NCBI RefSeq assembly: GCF_003012915.1
Contig: NZ_CP027770.1
Span: 2,170,001 to 2,234,000 of the forward strand
Source: Staphylococcus felis
GTDB lineage: Bacteria > Bacillota > Bacilli > Staphylococcales > Staphylococcaceae
Length of the DNA: 64,000 nt
Direction: 5' to 3'
The notes under the pieces were generated by a model. It did not search any database. It saw nothing but the letters and a program-made list of their open reading frames with translations, and had not been told where the DNA came from. The position numbers were made by a program, and so were the translations under genes. Within the stretch, counting starts at the first letter, position 1; the number at the start of each line of letters is the position of its first letter. Below are positions 56,729-64,000 of the stretch, in pieces.

Positions 56729-59641
56729 TTAATCATTCATTTTCTTTCTTCTTCCAAATATCACTAGACCTATCAAAATCATTAATCCGCCGAAGAGAGC
56801 TGGACTTTTAACTGATTCACTTCCTGTATTTGGCAGTTCTTTATATTCTTTTTTCTGGTTTGCCTGAGTCTTTTTAATAGCCATATTTTTGTTATGAGAT
56901 TCAGTGTGCCAATCTTTTAACGTTGATTTAATGCTAATATTGTTTAGTGATGCTTCTTTAATTTTATGATGATTTATGATTTTAGGTGCAAAATCATGGT
57001 TATTATGACTCACTATATTATGCTTACGCTCAGATTTTAATTTTATACTCTCTTGCTCATTTATTTTTTGAATAGCTTCTGATTTCTTTTTCGTTTCGGG
57101 GTCATCTAATTGCGCTATAACATGAGGTGTACTATCTTCTATTATCGTTTGATTAGCTTCATTATGCCCTTCAATCGTATTGACGGTATTTTCGTCAAAA
57201 TCTATTACTTCGTCAAAATCTATTACTTCGTGAGCGTCTTGTTGAGTTAATGGCTGATATAGCTCACTATCTATGCTGACTATTGTATTAAAATGAAATC
57301 CACGGTTATGATTTAGTTCAAACCCAAGATCAATCATATCATATTCTTCAACATCTTCTATAAAACTATCAACTTCTTCTAAATTTTGACTGTTGTTCGT
57401 TTCCTCTTCAGGTTGTATCAAATCATTTTCTGTTATATCTAAAACAACATTTTCTATACTTCCTTGAATGTTTTCCGGTTTTGTAGACTCTATATAATCT
57501 ACGTCATGATTCTCTTCAATTTCTTCAATAGTCCCTTGTATTTGACCACTATCTCCGTTCATCAAGTTGTACTCTAGCATATCTATCATGCTATTTTCAT
57601 CCATTTCCTCTATCACACCATGGACATGACCATGCACATAAACAGGCTCTGTCATATGAATCATATCTACATTATGATTCTCTTCTATCTCTTCCAAAAC
57701 ACCTTCAGCATAATATGTCGCACTCGGTGAAACAGTGTGATATTCATAATCAACCAAATTGTCTTCTATCATATATTCCATTGTGTCCTCAACACTTGTG
57801 TGATCACTCACTGCACCAGCGACCACGCCTGTTGTCGTATTCTCCTCGAATTCAATGATATCGGTATTATGATTAATGCGTCCTCCATCAATATTAGACT
57901 CTTCTTCAAATTCAACAACATCTGAGTAATGATTTACATCTATATATGAATTCTCTTTCGTATCGATATGAAGTGTATCTTCAACTTCTTCTACCACGCT
58001 ATAATGACTATCTCCAGTATCTACGCCTGATTGGGCTTCGATCAAAATAGGTGTAGTATCTTCAACTTCTTCTGTAAAAACATATCTACTATCCCCAAAA
58101 TCTCTACCTGATTCAGAAATGATAACAGCTGGATAGCTATCATAGGCTTCCTCATACGGGTTATCTGTTTGATAAGATGTGTGCGTAACTGTATCAAACG
58201 TTACCTCATAAGGTTCACTCTTTCCAAAAATGGGTTGGACTTCTTTATTTTTACTACTACCACTGGCATTATTCGCGTATAATTGTACACCATTGTACCA
58301 AGTTAACTGATAAGGATAGTAATAATTATTATTATGATAACCATACAGTTGTGTTTGATGTTGTAACTCCTTTGCATCCTTATTGTAGGTATTTACATAT
58401 TTGATTACATAAGCTAATCCATCTATGTTCTCAAAATCTGCTGTATAACTACCGTTGTTATAAATGCTTAAGCGTATTTGCTGAGTGACATCTTCAAATA
58501 AGTCTTTATTTTCTACATCTGCATAAACACTTTCTGGCAATCGCTCTTTACCTTTATATTTGTAAACCTTAACATCAGGCTGGTGAGTATTTGATCCGTT
58601 TCCGCTAGTAATATTCCCAGTTACCGAGACAGTACGCATATTCTTTTTATCTGGATTAATATAAGCATAGTGAGTCAGTAAATTTTTCTCTTTATCTAAA
58701 ATATCAATTCTTCCATTAATCTTGACGCCTTGATTCGTTGTCACACCGTTCAAGTACTTTATATTAAATTTATTACGAGTCTCATGTTGACCTAATCGAA
58801 CAATCACTTCTTGTTCTCCCGCATTCAAAACTTTTTCAGGTCTAAAGAAAAGGTTTAATGATAGCCTCGATGTTAATTTCTCTTTTTGATTAACATAGTC
58901 AGTAAATGTATAACGAATTAATCCTTGTGGTAACACTTCACCATAGGCAATCGTATTGTCATTTTCTTTGATTTCTGGTACTTTCAAATGTGCAGAAATC
59001 CCTTTAGTATCAACATTATCGCTGTACTTGAAGTCAAAATAATCACCTTGTTTGATGTCTCCATTAAAATTCCATTCATATTCTAAAGTGATGCGCTCAG
59101 CTTGATGAGGGTTGATATCCGTTTGATTATTTTGACCTTTGATCGAACTACTAACTACATTAACCTTATCAGTAACGTCTTTCCCACTATAGTTACGTTT
59201 CACTTCATCTAATTGATTACCCGTCGTTTCACTTACTTCCGATGGTGACACTTCATCAACAGGCTGTGTTGATGCCAGTGTAGCGTTAGGTTGAGATTCT
59301 GTTTTTATTTCATCTTGATTATCATGCGTTACTGCATCCTGTGTTTCTTCAACAGTCGGTATCGTTTCAATGCTATCGCTTGTAATGTGTTGACTTGCAT
59401 CATTCTCTAATTGATTTGCGCTTGTTACATTATTCTGATCTTCCGTACCATTTATATTTATTTCTTTAGCATTTGTGATTATTTTTCTTTGTTCAATTCC
59501 TATCGTTTCTGTTGCTAGCTCTGACGCTTTTGCTTCGTTATTCTCCCCCATAACGATAGTAAACATTGCACCTGCTGTACATAATAATGGTGCCGCACCT
59601 AGTTTATACTTACTGATGCTAAACTTTTGATTGTTATCCAC
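56729..59641 (-). CDS. Fibronectin-binding-type LPXTG surface adhesin
   Basis: Cell-wall-anchored MSCRAMM, about 970 residues from the GTG at 59641 (GAGG nine bases upstream; earlier codons have no ribosome site). Order: signal peptide with an altered YSIRK motif (KFSISKYKLGAAPLL), N1 spacer, N2-N3 fibrinogen-binding domains (start GKDVTDKVNVVSSSIKG, latch-like IRYTFTDYVNQ, end LTWYNGVQLYANNA), then fibronectin-binding repeats of EExxxVD/EEDT type, including HYSDVVEFEEES and TGVVAGAVSDHTSVEDTMEY, close to S. aureus FnBPA. A lysine-rich wall segment replaces the proline-rich repeats. LPNTG, hydrophobic helix and GRRKK end it. Confidence 0.9.
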   Translation of the reverse strand: MDNNQKFSISKYKLGAAPLLCTAGAMFTIVMGENNEAKASELATETIGIEQRKIITNAKEININGTEDQNNVTSANQLENDASQHITSDSIETIPTVEETQDAVTHDNQDEIKTESQPNATLASTQPVDEVSPSEVSETTGNQLDEVKRNYSGKDVTDKVNVVSSSIKGQNNQTDINPHQAERITLEYEWNFNGDIKQGDYFDFKYSDNVDTKGISAHLKVPEIKENDNTIAYGEVLPQGLIRYTFTDYVNQKEKLTSRLSLNLFFRPEKVLNAGEQEVIVRLGQHETRNKFNIKYLNGVTTNQGVKINGRIDILDKEKNLLTHYAYINPDKKNMRTVSVTGNITSGNGSNTHQPDVKVYKYKGKERLPESVYADVENKDLFEDVTQQIRLSIYNNGSYTADFENIDGLAYVIKYVNTYNKDAKELQHQTQLYGYHNNNYYYPYQLTWYNGVQLYANNASGSSKNKEVQPIFGKSEPYEVTFDTVTHTSYQTDNPYEEAYDSYPAVIISESGRDFGDSRYVFTEEVEDTTPILIEAQSGVDTGDSHYSVVEEVEDTLHIDTKENSYIDVNHYSDVVEFEEESNIDGGRINHNTDIIEFEENTTTGVVAGAVSDHTSVEDTMEYMIEDNLVDYEYHTVSPSATYYAEGVLEEIEENHNVDMIHMTEPVYVHGHVHGVIEEMDENSMIDMLEYNLMNGDSGQIQGTIEEIEENHDVDYIESTKPENIQGSIENVVLDITENDLIQPEEETNNSQNLEEVDSFIEDVEEYDMIDLGFELNHNRGFHFNTIVSIDSELYQPLTQQDAHEVIDFDEVIDFDENTVNTIEGHNEANQTIIEDSTPHVIAQLDDPETKKKSEAIQKINEQESIKLKSERKHNIVSHNNHDFAPKIINHHKIKEASLNNISIKSTLKDWHTESHNKNMAIKKTQANQKKEYKELPNTGSESVKSPALFGGLMILIGLVIFGRRKKMND
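57193..57228. repeat. 18-base tandem duplication inside the adhesin gene
   Basis: CGTCAAAATCTATTACTT occurs twice in direct succession. It keeps frame and gives the protein sequence EVIDFDEVIDFDEN. It is probably a recent slippage event in a fibronectin-binding repeat. Confidence 0.9.
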
Positions 59642-59885
59642 TTTTCTCACCCTCAAATATATAATAAAAAATCCTCTTATTTCTTTAGTAAATCTTTTTG
59701 TAAAATTACTATTTTTTTTGCGCACCAGACCATTATATTGTTTTGTTCGCTTTATTGCAAATACTTAATTATTAAATATTTCTTAAATCAGATAAATTTA
59801 ATACTAAAACCCAATTATTTACATTCATTTTCTTATTATTTTTAGATGATATGCTTTAGTCAAAGTGGTGTTGAATCAATTATAA

Positions 59886-59923
59886 AAGCGAGATACTTCA
59901 TCATAAAATGAAATACCTCGCTT
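59886..59923 (-). terminator. Terminator after the transaldolase gene
   Basis: AAGCGAGATACTTCAT pairs with ATGAAATACCTCGCTT with two wobbles and a short loop. It follows the transaldolase stop on the minus strand. Confidence 0.7.
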
Positions 59924-59961
59924 AGCATATATATTAACTCTAAAACATTAGGCAATTACTA

Positions 59962-60672
59962 CTAGAGTATACTTAAACCTGAAGATTGGATATCTTTTGC
60001 AAAACCTTGCACAGTATCAACAGAGAGTTCATTAATATCTCTTCCGATATTAGCGACTTTTTTAACGACATCTGCTGGACATGTAATAATATCTGCACCG
60101 ATTTCATCAGCTTGAATCACATTGAACAGTTCACGACAACTTGCCCATAGTAATTGAACACCTTTCTTACGGTGTGTAACCTCAACCGATTCTTTCATTA
60201 AAGGTAATGGGTCTACGCCTGTATCAGCAATACGACCTGCAAATACAGAAACATACGTTTCAACGCCTTCTGTAACCGCTTCTGTAATTTCTTTTACTTG
60301 TTCGATTGTATACACCGCTGTAACATTAAGTTTTACCTTTTTAGCAGATAAAGATTTAATAAGTGGAATCATTGATTCACCTTTTGTATTTACTATTGGA
60401 ATTTTAACAAAAATATTTTCGCCGAATTGCTGAATAATTTCAGCTTCTTTTTCCATTGTTTCCATATCATCACCAAAAACTTCAAATGATATAGAAGCAT
60501 CGGGAATCGCTTCAACAACTTCCTTTGCAAATTGCTTATAATCTTGTACTCCTGCTTTAGCCATTAGACTAGGATTAGTTGTAAAACCATCGACTTCTTT
60601 ATTTTGATACGCTTTTTTCATTTGTTCAATATCTGCACCATCAGCAAATACTTTTACATTTAAATTTGACAT
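59962..60672 (-). CDS. tal: Transaldolase (short, TalC/Fsa family)
   Basis: A 236-residue pentose-phosphate enzyme of the short transaldolase / fructose-6-phosphate aldolase family. The Schiff-base lysine is in KLNVTAVYTIEQV near residue 115; the N-terminal VFADGADIEQM and GFTTNPSLMAKAG hold the substrate pocket; YVSVFAGRIADTGVDPLP is near 142. GAGGAGG precedes the ATG. Monocistronic. The 334-base gap upstream holds a weak hairpin (60785-60815) and the promoter of the next plus-strand gene. Confidence 0.92.
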   Translation of the reverse strand: MSNLNVKVFADGADIEQMKKAYQNKEVDGFTTNPSLMAKAGVQDYKQFAKEVVEAIPDASISFEVFGDDMETMEKEAEIIQQFGENIFVKIPIVNTKGESMIPLIKSLSAKKVKLNVTAVYTIEQVKEITEAVTEGVETYVSVFAGRIADTGVDPLPLMKESVEVTHRKKGVQLLWASCRELFNVIQADEIGADIITCPADVVKKVANIGRDINELSVDTVQGFAKDIQSSGLSIL

Positions 60673-60948
60673 TCTTTTGGGCCTCCTCGAGGTTCATTTA
60701 TTTCTATTACTGTTATACCATTTCCACTTGAATTTTTGCCATTGATTAGCTTATATTTCTCAAAATCCCCTATACTATATCCTTATCGTGCTATTTAAGC
60801 ATTAAGTATCACGATTATAATCGCATTATGTAGTGCTTTTCGAATGACATAAGGATTAAGGAAATATTTCATTTCAACAAACTGATAAACATGGTTTCGA
60901 AAAAAATTAGTTTTTTGATTAAATCATTATTGCTTTTGATTTATTTTA

Positions 60949-60977
60949 TTACAGTTCCCTTTAAAATATGGTATGAT
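60949..60977 (+). promoter_or_regulatory. Promoter of the 61007 gene
   Basis: TTACAG (60949-60954), 17 bases, TATGAT (60972-60977), the latter with an extended TGG just before it. It lies about 30 bases before the ATG. A sigma-A promoter is inferred. Confidence 0.55.
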
Positions 60978-61006
60978 AACAAACGATATCATGAAGGAGG
61001 ATTATT

Positions 61007-61309
61007 ATGTCTAAGTCAAAAAAGTATTTTTACATATCCTTATTATTAATCATCATTAGTTTTTGTTTTAATACGCATAATCCTTTACTTAATCAACTCT
61101 TTGCATCAATTGTTAAATTAATTTTAGTATGTAGTATTGTAAACGCGATTATACTTATTTTAGCAACACATTTTGCTGATAAGTCTATCAAAAACTTGCC
61201 CGAACGACGTGATTGGATTCATAAAGCCTCACATATCCTTCCAATTATTTTATTATTCGTTATCATAGCCCATATTATTTCAGCATTGTTTACATTCGGT
61301 ATTGTGTGA
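61007..61309 (+). CDS. Small membrane protein, unknown function
   Basis: A 100-residue integral membrane protein with three hydrophobic segments (YFYISLLLIIISFCF, LFASIVKLILVCSIVNAIILIL, ILPIILLFVIIAHIISALF). AAGGAGG and a good promoter precede the ATG. No family is recognised. It lies 88 bases before crcB and may share its transcript. Confidence 0.65.
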   Translation: MSKSKKYFYISLLLIIISFCFNTHNPLLNQLFASIVKLILVCSIVNAIILILATHFADKSIKNLPERRDWIHKASHILPIILLFVIIAHIISALFTFGIV

Positions 61310-61396
61310 GAATGACTCTCGACATAATGCCGATTCATTTTAGTGTGTATTCAGTTGTATATCGAAACATTTTGATTAGACATTTGAGGTGACATT

Positions 61397-61756
61397 TTGA
61401 AGTATTTCTATGTTTTTATAGGTGGCGCTTTAGGCACATTATTCAGATACATTTTTAGTTACTTGCCCCATTGGCATCATTTTCCTATCGGGACATTCAT
61501 GAGTAACCTGCTAGGTGCATTTTTGATGGGATTTCTGACTTCAAAGTTACAACATATGCAATTGTTCAATGCTCATGTCAAAAAAGGATTAACTACGGGC
61601 ATGCTCGGCGCACTCACTACATTTTCTACATTTCAGTTTGAACTTTTAGGATTAATGGAGTCGCATACATTCAATGTTTTATTCTTTTATTTTTTATGTA
61701 GTTCTATATTCGGACTACTTAGCTGTTACATTGGATTTCGATTAGGAGAGAATTAA
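61397..61756 (+). CDS. crcB: Fluoride exporter CrcB/Fluc, subunit 1
   Basis: Fluoride channel protein with four transmembrane helices, 119 residues. Family motifs: GGALGTLFRYIFSY at residue 9, GTFMSNLLGAFLMGFL near 33 and GMLGALTTFSTFQFE near 69 (the phenylalanine-box and Na-site region). The start is TTG with GAGGTG upstream. The second crcB follows after two bases, so they likely form an antiparallel heterodimer. Confidence 0.92.
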   Translation: MKYFYVFIGGALGTLFRYIFSYLPHWHHFPIGTFMSNLLGAFLMGFLTSKLQHMQLFNAHVKKGLTTGMLGALTTFSTFQFELLGLMESHTFNVLFFYFLCSSIFGLLSCYIGFRLGEN

Positions 61757-61757
61757 T

Positions 61758-62111
61758 ATGACTATTCTTTTATTAATGATAGGTGGTGGCACAGGCGCAA
61801 TCATCAGACTCCTGATTTCGGACCTTTTAAACCAAATAGAAATTAAAGGACTCTCTTTGCCATTCGGTACTTTACTAGTGAATAGTATAGGTTCTTTTGC
61901 TATTGGATTACTGAGTGGGCTATTACTTCAACATCAGTTGCTGAATGTTTTTCTGGTGATAGGTGTTCTTGGAGGATTAACTACTTTTTCAACATTACAA
62001 CTCGAATTATTACAACAAATTAAAGAAAACCGGTATTTCATCTTCATTTTGTATGGATTCTGCCAATATATAGGTTGTTTTCTTTTTTGTTGGGTTGGCT
62101 ACCACATATAA
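61758..62111 (+). CDS. crcB: Fluoride exporter CrcB/Fluc, subunit 2
   Basis: Second fluoride channel subunit, 117 residues: IGGGTGAIIRLLISDL near residue 7, GTLLVNSIGSFAIGLLSG near 38 and GVLGGLTTFSTLQLE near 70. The two subunits differ enough to suggest an obligate heterodimer. No fluoride riboswitch is seen upstream. Ends in a hairpin shared with the aldo/keto reductase gene. Confidence 0.92.
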   Translation: MTILLLMIGGGTGAIIRLLISDLLNQIEIKGLSLPFGTLLVNSIGSFAIGLLSGLLLQHQLLNVFLVIGVLGGLTTFSTLQLELLQQIKENRYFIFILYGFCQYIGCFLFCWVGYHI

Positions 62112-62112
62112 A

Positions 62113-62162
62113 AGCTGAGAAAGATTGGCTCGTTTATTTTAGAATTCCAGTCTTTCTCAGCT
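62113..62162. terminator. Convergent terminator, crcB / reductase
   Basis: AGCTGAGAAAGATTGG pairs with CCAGTCTTTCTCAGCT (one mismatch and an 18-base loop) between the two convergent genes. Confidence 0.85.
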
Positions 62163-62171
62163 ATTCTTACT

Positions 62172-63005
62172 TTATTGTCCGTTAAATTCTAGTGGGTTTG
62201 GTCCAATACGCTTATCTTTATTCAGTTGATCCAAGCGTTCCATTTGATCTTGCGTCAGCTCAAAGTCAAATACATTTATATTTTCATTAATCCTAGACGG
62301 TGTTACTGATTTAGGAATCGTCACAACACCATTTTGTATATTCCATCTAATAATGACTTGAGCAGGCGAATGATTTACTTCACGCGCAATCTCATTGACT
62401 ACAGTATCTGTTAATATTTGGGCATTCATGAGAGGTGACCAAGATTCCATTTGAATATGTTGTGCTTCAAGATAATCCTTCAAACGACTTTGCGTTAAAT
62501 AAGGATGGTATTCAACTTGATTGATAACAGGTTTTATTTTAGCTTCACTGAGCAAATGATCTAAATGCTCTACATTGAAGTTACTTACTCCAATATTATC
62601 AACAAGACCTTTTTCGTATAACATTTCCATGCCTTTCCATGTCTCGACCATCAATGACTCATCCAATCCAGGCCAGTGCATAAGGTATAAATCCAATCTA
62701 TCTAAACCTAGACGATTGAGTGAAGCTTTATAAGCCGCTTCAACATTTTCATAGCCATAATCAGTCAACCAAAGCTTAGAAGTGATAAATAAATCATCAC
62801 GCTGAAGGTTGGTCTCTTCTAAAGCCTCATGTATACCTTGGCCAACCATTTCTTCGTTTTGATAGATCATCGCTGTATCAATACTTCTATATCCATTTTT
62901 GATTGCGTGTTTCACTGCACTTTTAGCATCTTCATCATTTTTAACTCGGAATGTCCCAATTCCAACTTTAGGCATTTGATTTCCATTGTAAAAAGTAATA
63001 TTCAT
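62172..63005 (-). CDS. Aldo/keto reductase
   Basis: A 277-residue NADPH-dependent AKR5-like barrel. Catalytic tetrad: SIDTAMIYQNEE (Asp and Tyr, near residue 44), ITSKLWLTDYG (Lys near 77) and YLMHWPG (His near 108). IGVSNFNVEHL and the cofactor loop TIPKSVTPSRINEN near 229 are typical. The substrate is not predictable. It stands alone, with a repeat element upstream. Confidence 0.9.
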   Translation of the reverse strand: MNITFYNGNQMPKVGIGTFRVKNDEDAKSAVKHAIKNGYRSIDTAMIYQNEEMVGQGIHEALEETNLQRDDLFITSKLWLTDYGYENVEAAYKASLNRLGLDRLDLYLMHWPGLDESLMVETWKGMEMLYEKGLVDNIGVSNFNVEHLDHLLSEAKIKPVINQVEYHPYLTQSRLKDYLEAQHIQMESWSPLMNAQILTDTVVNEIAREVNHSPAQVIIRWNIQNGVVTIPKSVTPSRINENINVFDFELTQDQMERLDQLNKDKRIGPNPLEFNGQ

Positions 63006-63152
63006 ATTTTGACCCCCTATTATTCATCTTTAAACTTCAATTCAAATGGTAAATCAAAACTTATCATATGAAAAATATTTAAACTTAATACTTAAAAAAA
63101 TACAATTATTACCTGATGCGTACCTATTTCGATTAAAATGATATAGATAAAC

Positions 63153-63433
63153 AGGCTGGGATATATATCGAAGTTTTCTTATCATGAGATGATTCATTCA
63201 ATATTACGAAAGTGTCCTTTTTTAAAAGTGTTTTAATGTAAAATTACATGTATATCACGTCGTATTGTTGGCGAGACGCCTGAGGGAATAAGATGAGCGT
63301 CGAGACCGCGGCTCGATCCATCCCCTAAGAAATGTGAGCCAAACAATACGAATGATTGATAAAAGAAGAGCGTAGAGGTGATTCAATCATGATTCATCTC
63401 TACGCTATCATTTTGGGATTGATGTTCCAAACG
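63153..63433. mobile_element. Miniature IS1272-like element, copy D
   Basis: About 280 bases between the reductase and the NERD gene, same plan as copy B with more drift (left AGGCTGGGATATATATCGAAG, right GGGATTGATGTTCCAAACGC). The palindrome is kept: TCGTATTGTTGGC near 63259 and GCCAAACAATACGA near 63340. Several changes lie in its stem (GCGAGACGCC, GTGAGCC). Confidence 0.75.
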
Positions 63434-63441
63434 CTTTTCAT

Positions 63442-64000
63442 TTAGTTAAATGATTCAATTTCGTCCATAATTTGTTGTAATGCATCAACATCGTATTGAA
63501 TACGACCATGAAAAACAAACTTATTGAAGTACTCATTTAATTGTTCAGGTCCCACAAGCACTTTTGTACTACTATGATTTGCATAATTCGAAATAGTGAC
63601 ATCGCCATCATTTTTAGGATTAAAATACAAAATGGTTGCTGGTGTATATTTTAAGTTTAATTCTCTTTGCAATTTAGTAGCTAAATTTTCAATATATGAC
63701 AATCGTTCTGTATAATCTTTAATCGATAAACGATGCTGATCTGTGTCATCTTCATCAAGCACTATTGTTTGTGGCACAGTTTTATCAAGGTTTAAAGTTG
63801 CAAAAACCTGAGCCATCATTGGATTATCAGAGAATTGTTGTTGACTCACCCCTTGATATACGTGTCCTTTTAATACTTCTGAGTCTATAATATATAGACC
63901 TGTACGCGTTAATACTAGATGACTAATACGTGTAATATCTTCTAAATTATTCGCTGGTAAAAATATATTTGCCAAAATATGCATATCCTCTGGACGAATA
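63442..64000 (-). CDS. NERD-domain protein, C-terminal part (cut by window edge)
   Basis: The reading frame is open to the right edge of the window; codons before the internal ATG at 63984 are coding-like (IRPED), so the gene continues beyond 64000. What is visible holds the core of a NERD nuclease-related domain: HLVLTRTGLYIIDSEVLKGHVYQG, then a C-terminal tail with TPATILYFNPKNDGDV and a long helix. A homologue lies near crcB in S. aureus. Function unknown. Confidence 0.7.
   Translation of the reverse strand, partial: IRPEDMHILANIFLPANNLEDITRISHLVLTRTGLYIIDSEVLKGHVYQGVSQQQFSDNPMMAQVFATLNLDKTVPQTIVLDEDDTDQHRLSIKDYTERLSYIENLATKLQRELNLKYTPATILYFNPKNDGDVTISNYANHSSTKVLVGPEQLNEYFNKFVFHGRIQYDVDALQQIMDEIESFN

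Noticed and set aside
56729-59641. Assignment of the window to S. aureus because of the FnBP-like gene
   Set aside because: The gene is at a different locus and diverged; other proteins (AcsA, SftA, SigS, EcfX) also differ clearly from S. aureus.
61310-61396. Fluoride riboswitch before crcB
   Set aside because: The expected GGNGATGG and CGCC blocks with the pseudoknot are not present; only a ribosome site and TTG start are seen.

Overview
The window is a chromosomal segment of a low-GC Firmicute, clearly a Staphylococcus. Gene order and products match the conserved staphylococcal block serA - htrA - tyrS - sgtA - fhs - acsA/acuAC - ccpA - aroA - murC - sftA - trmB - pepV - leuS - rot - putA - ribDEAH - sagB - sigS - tal - crcB. 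The proteins are not S. aureus proteins: the cell-wall adhesin, an ldh between rot and the lysophospholipase, and a species-specific intergenic repeat point to a non-aureus species. The fibronectin-binding-protein homologue would fit an animal-associated group such as hyicus/intermedius, but that is inference. No rRNA, tRNA, CRISPR array or prophage was found.

Layout. 1-9.4 kb: serine biosynthesis pair (aminotransferase + SerA) with a candidate CodY box, HAD phosphatase, PlsC-type acyltransferase, HtrA-type protease, TyrS with a T-box leader, SgtA glycosyltransferase. 9.4-16.5 kb: carbon metabolism (fhs, acsA divergent from acuA-acuC with a cre site between them, ccpA). 16.5-19 kb: two decayed IS1272-like (IS1182 family) elements flanking the DAHP synthase/chorismate mutase gene. 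19-38 kb: a cell-envelope and housekeeping run mostly on the minus strand (YtxH-like, DUF948, murC, SftA-type translocase, YtpR/YtpQ/YtpP, M42 peptidase, MBL hydrolase, trmB, kinase-like protein, dat, pepV, rsuA, flippase), then an HI0933-type flavoprotein and a rhodanese. 38-43.4 kb: leuS with a T-box leader, ytqA-ytqB, rot. 43.5-51.6 kb: ldh with a Rex box, lysophospholipase, putA with a cre site, and the ribDEBAH operon under an FMN riboswitch. 51.7-64 kb: FAD/NAD(P)-binding protein, SagB glucosaminidase, ECF sigma factor SigS with EcfX, a large LPXTG fibronectin-binding-type adhesin, transaldolase, a crcB pair, an aldo/keto reductase and a truncated NERD-domain gene.

The most unusual signal is a family of intergenic elements of about 150-290 bp (four clear copies near 2.96, 9.1, 15.06 and 63.15 kb). 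Both their ends and their interior match the ends and 5' leader of the two IS1272-like relics, so they look like miniature, transposase-less derivatives of that IS. They carry a long nested palindrome and usually sit just downstream of genes. Two short, well-initiated ORFs encoding hydrophobic peptides (30 and 25 aa) lie in gaps near putA and sagB and were read directly from the sequence.

Regulation visible in the DNA: cre sites (acsA/acuA, putA), a Rex box (ldh), candidate CodY boxes (serA operon, aroA), two T-boxes with readable specifier codons (TAC for TyrS, CTT for LeuS), an FMN riboswitch, and many hairpin terminators. Function assignments come from recognised motifs and remembered family sequences; no database search was run.
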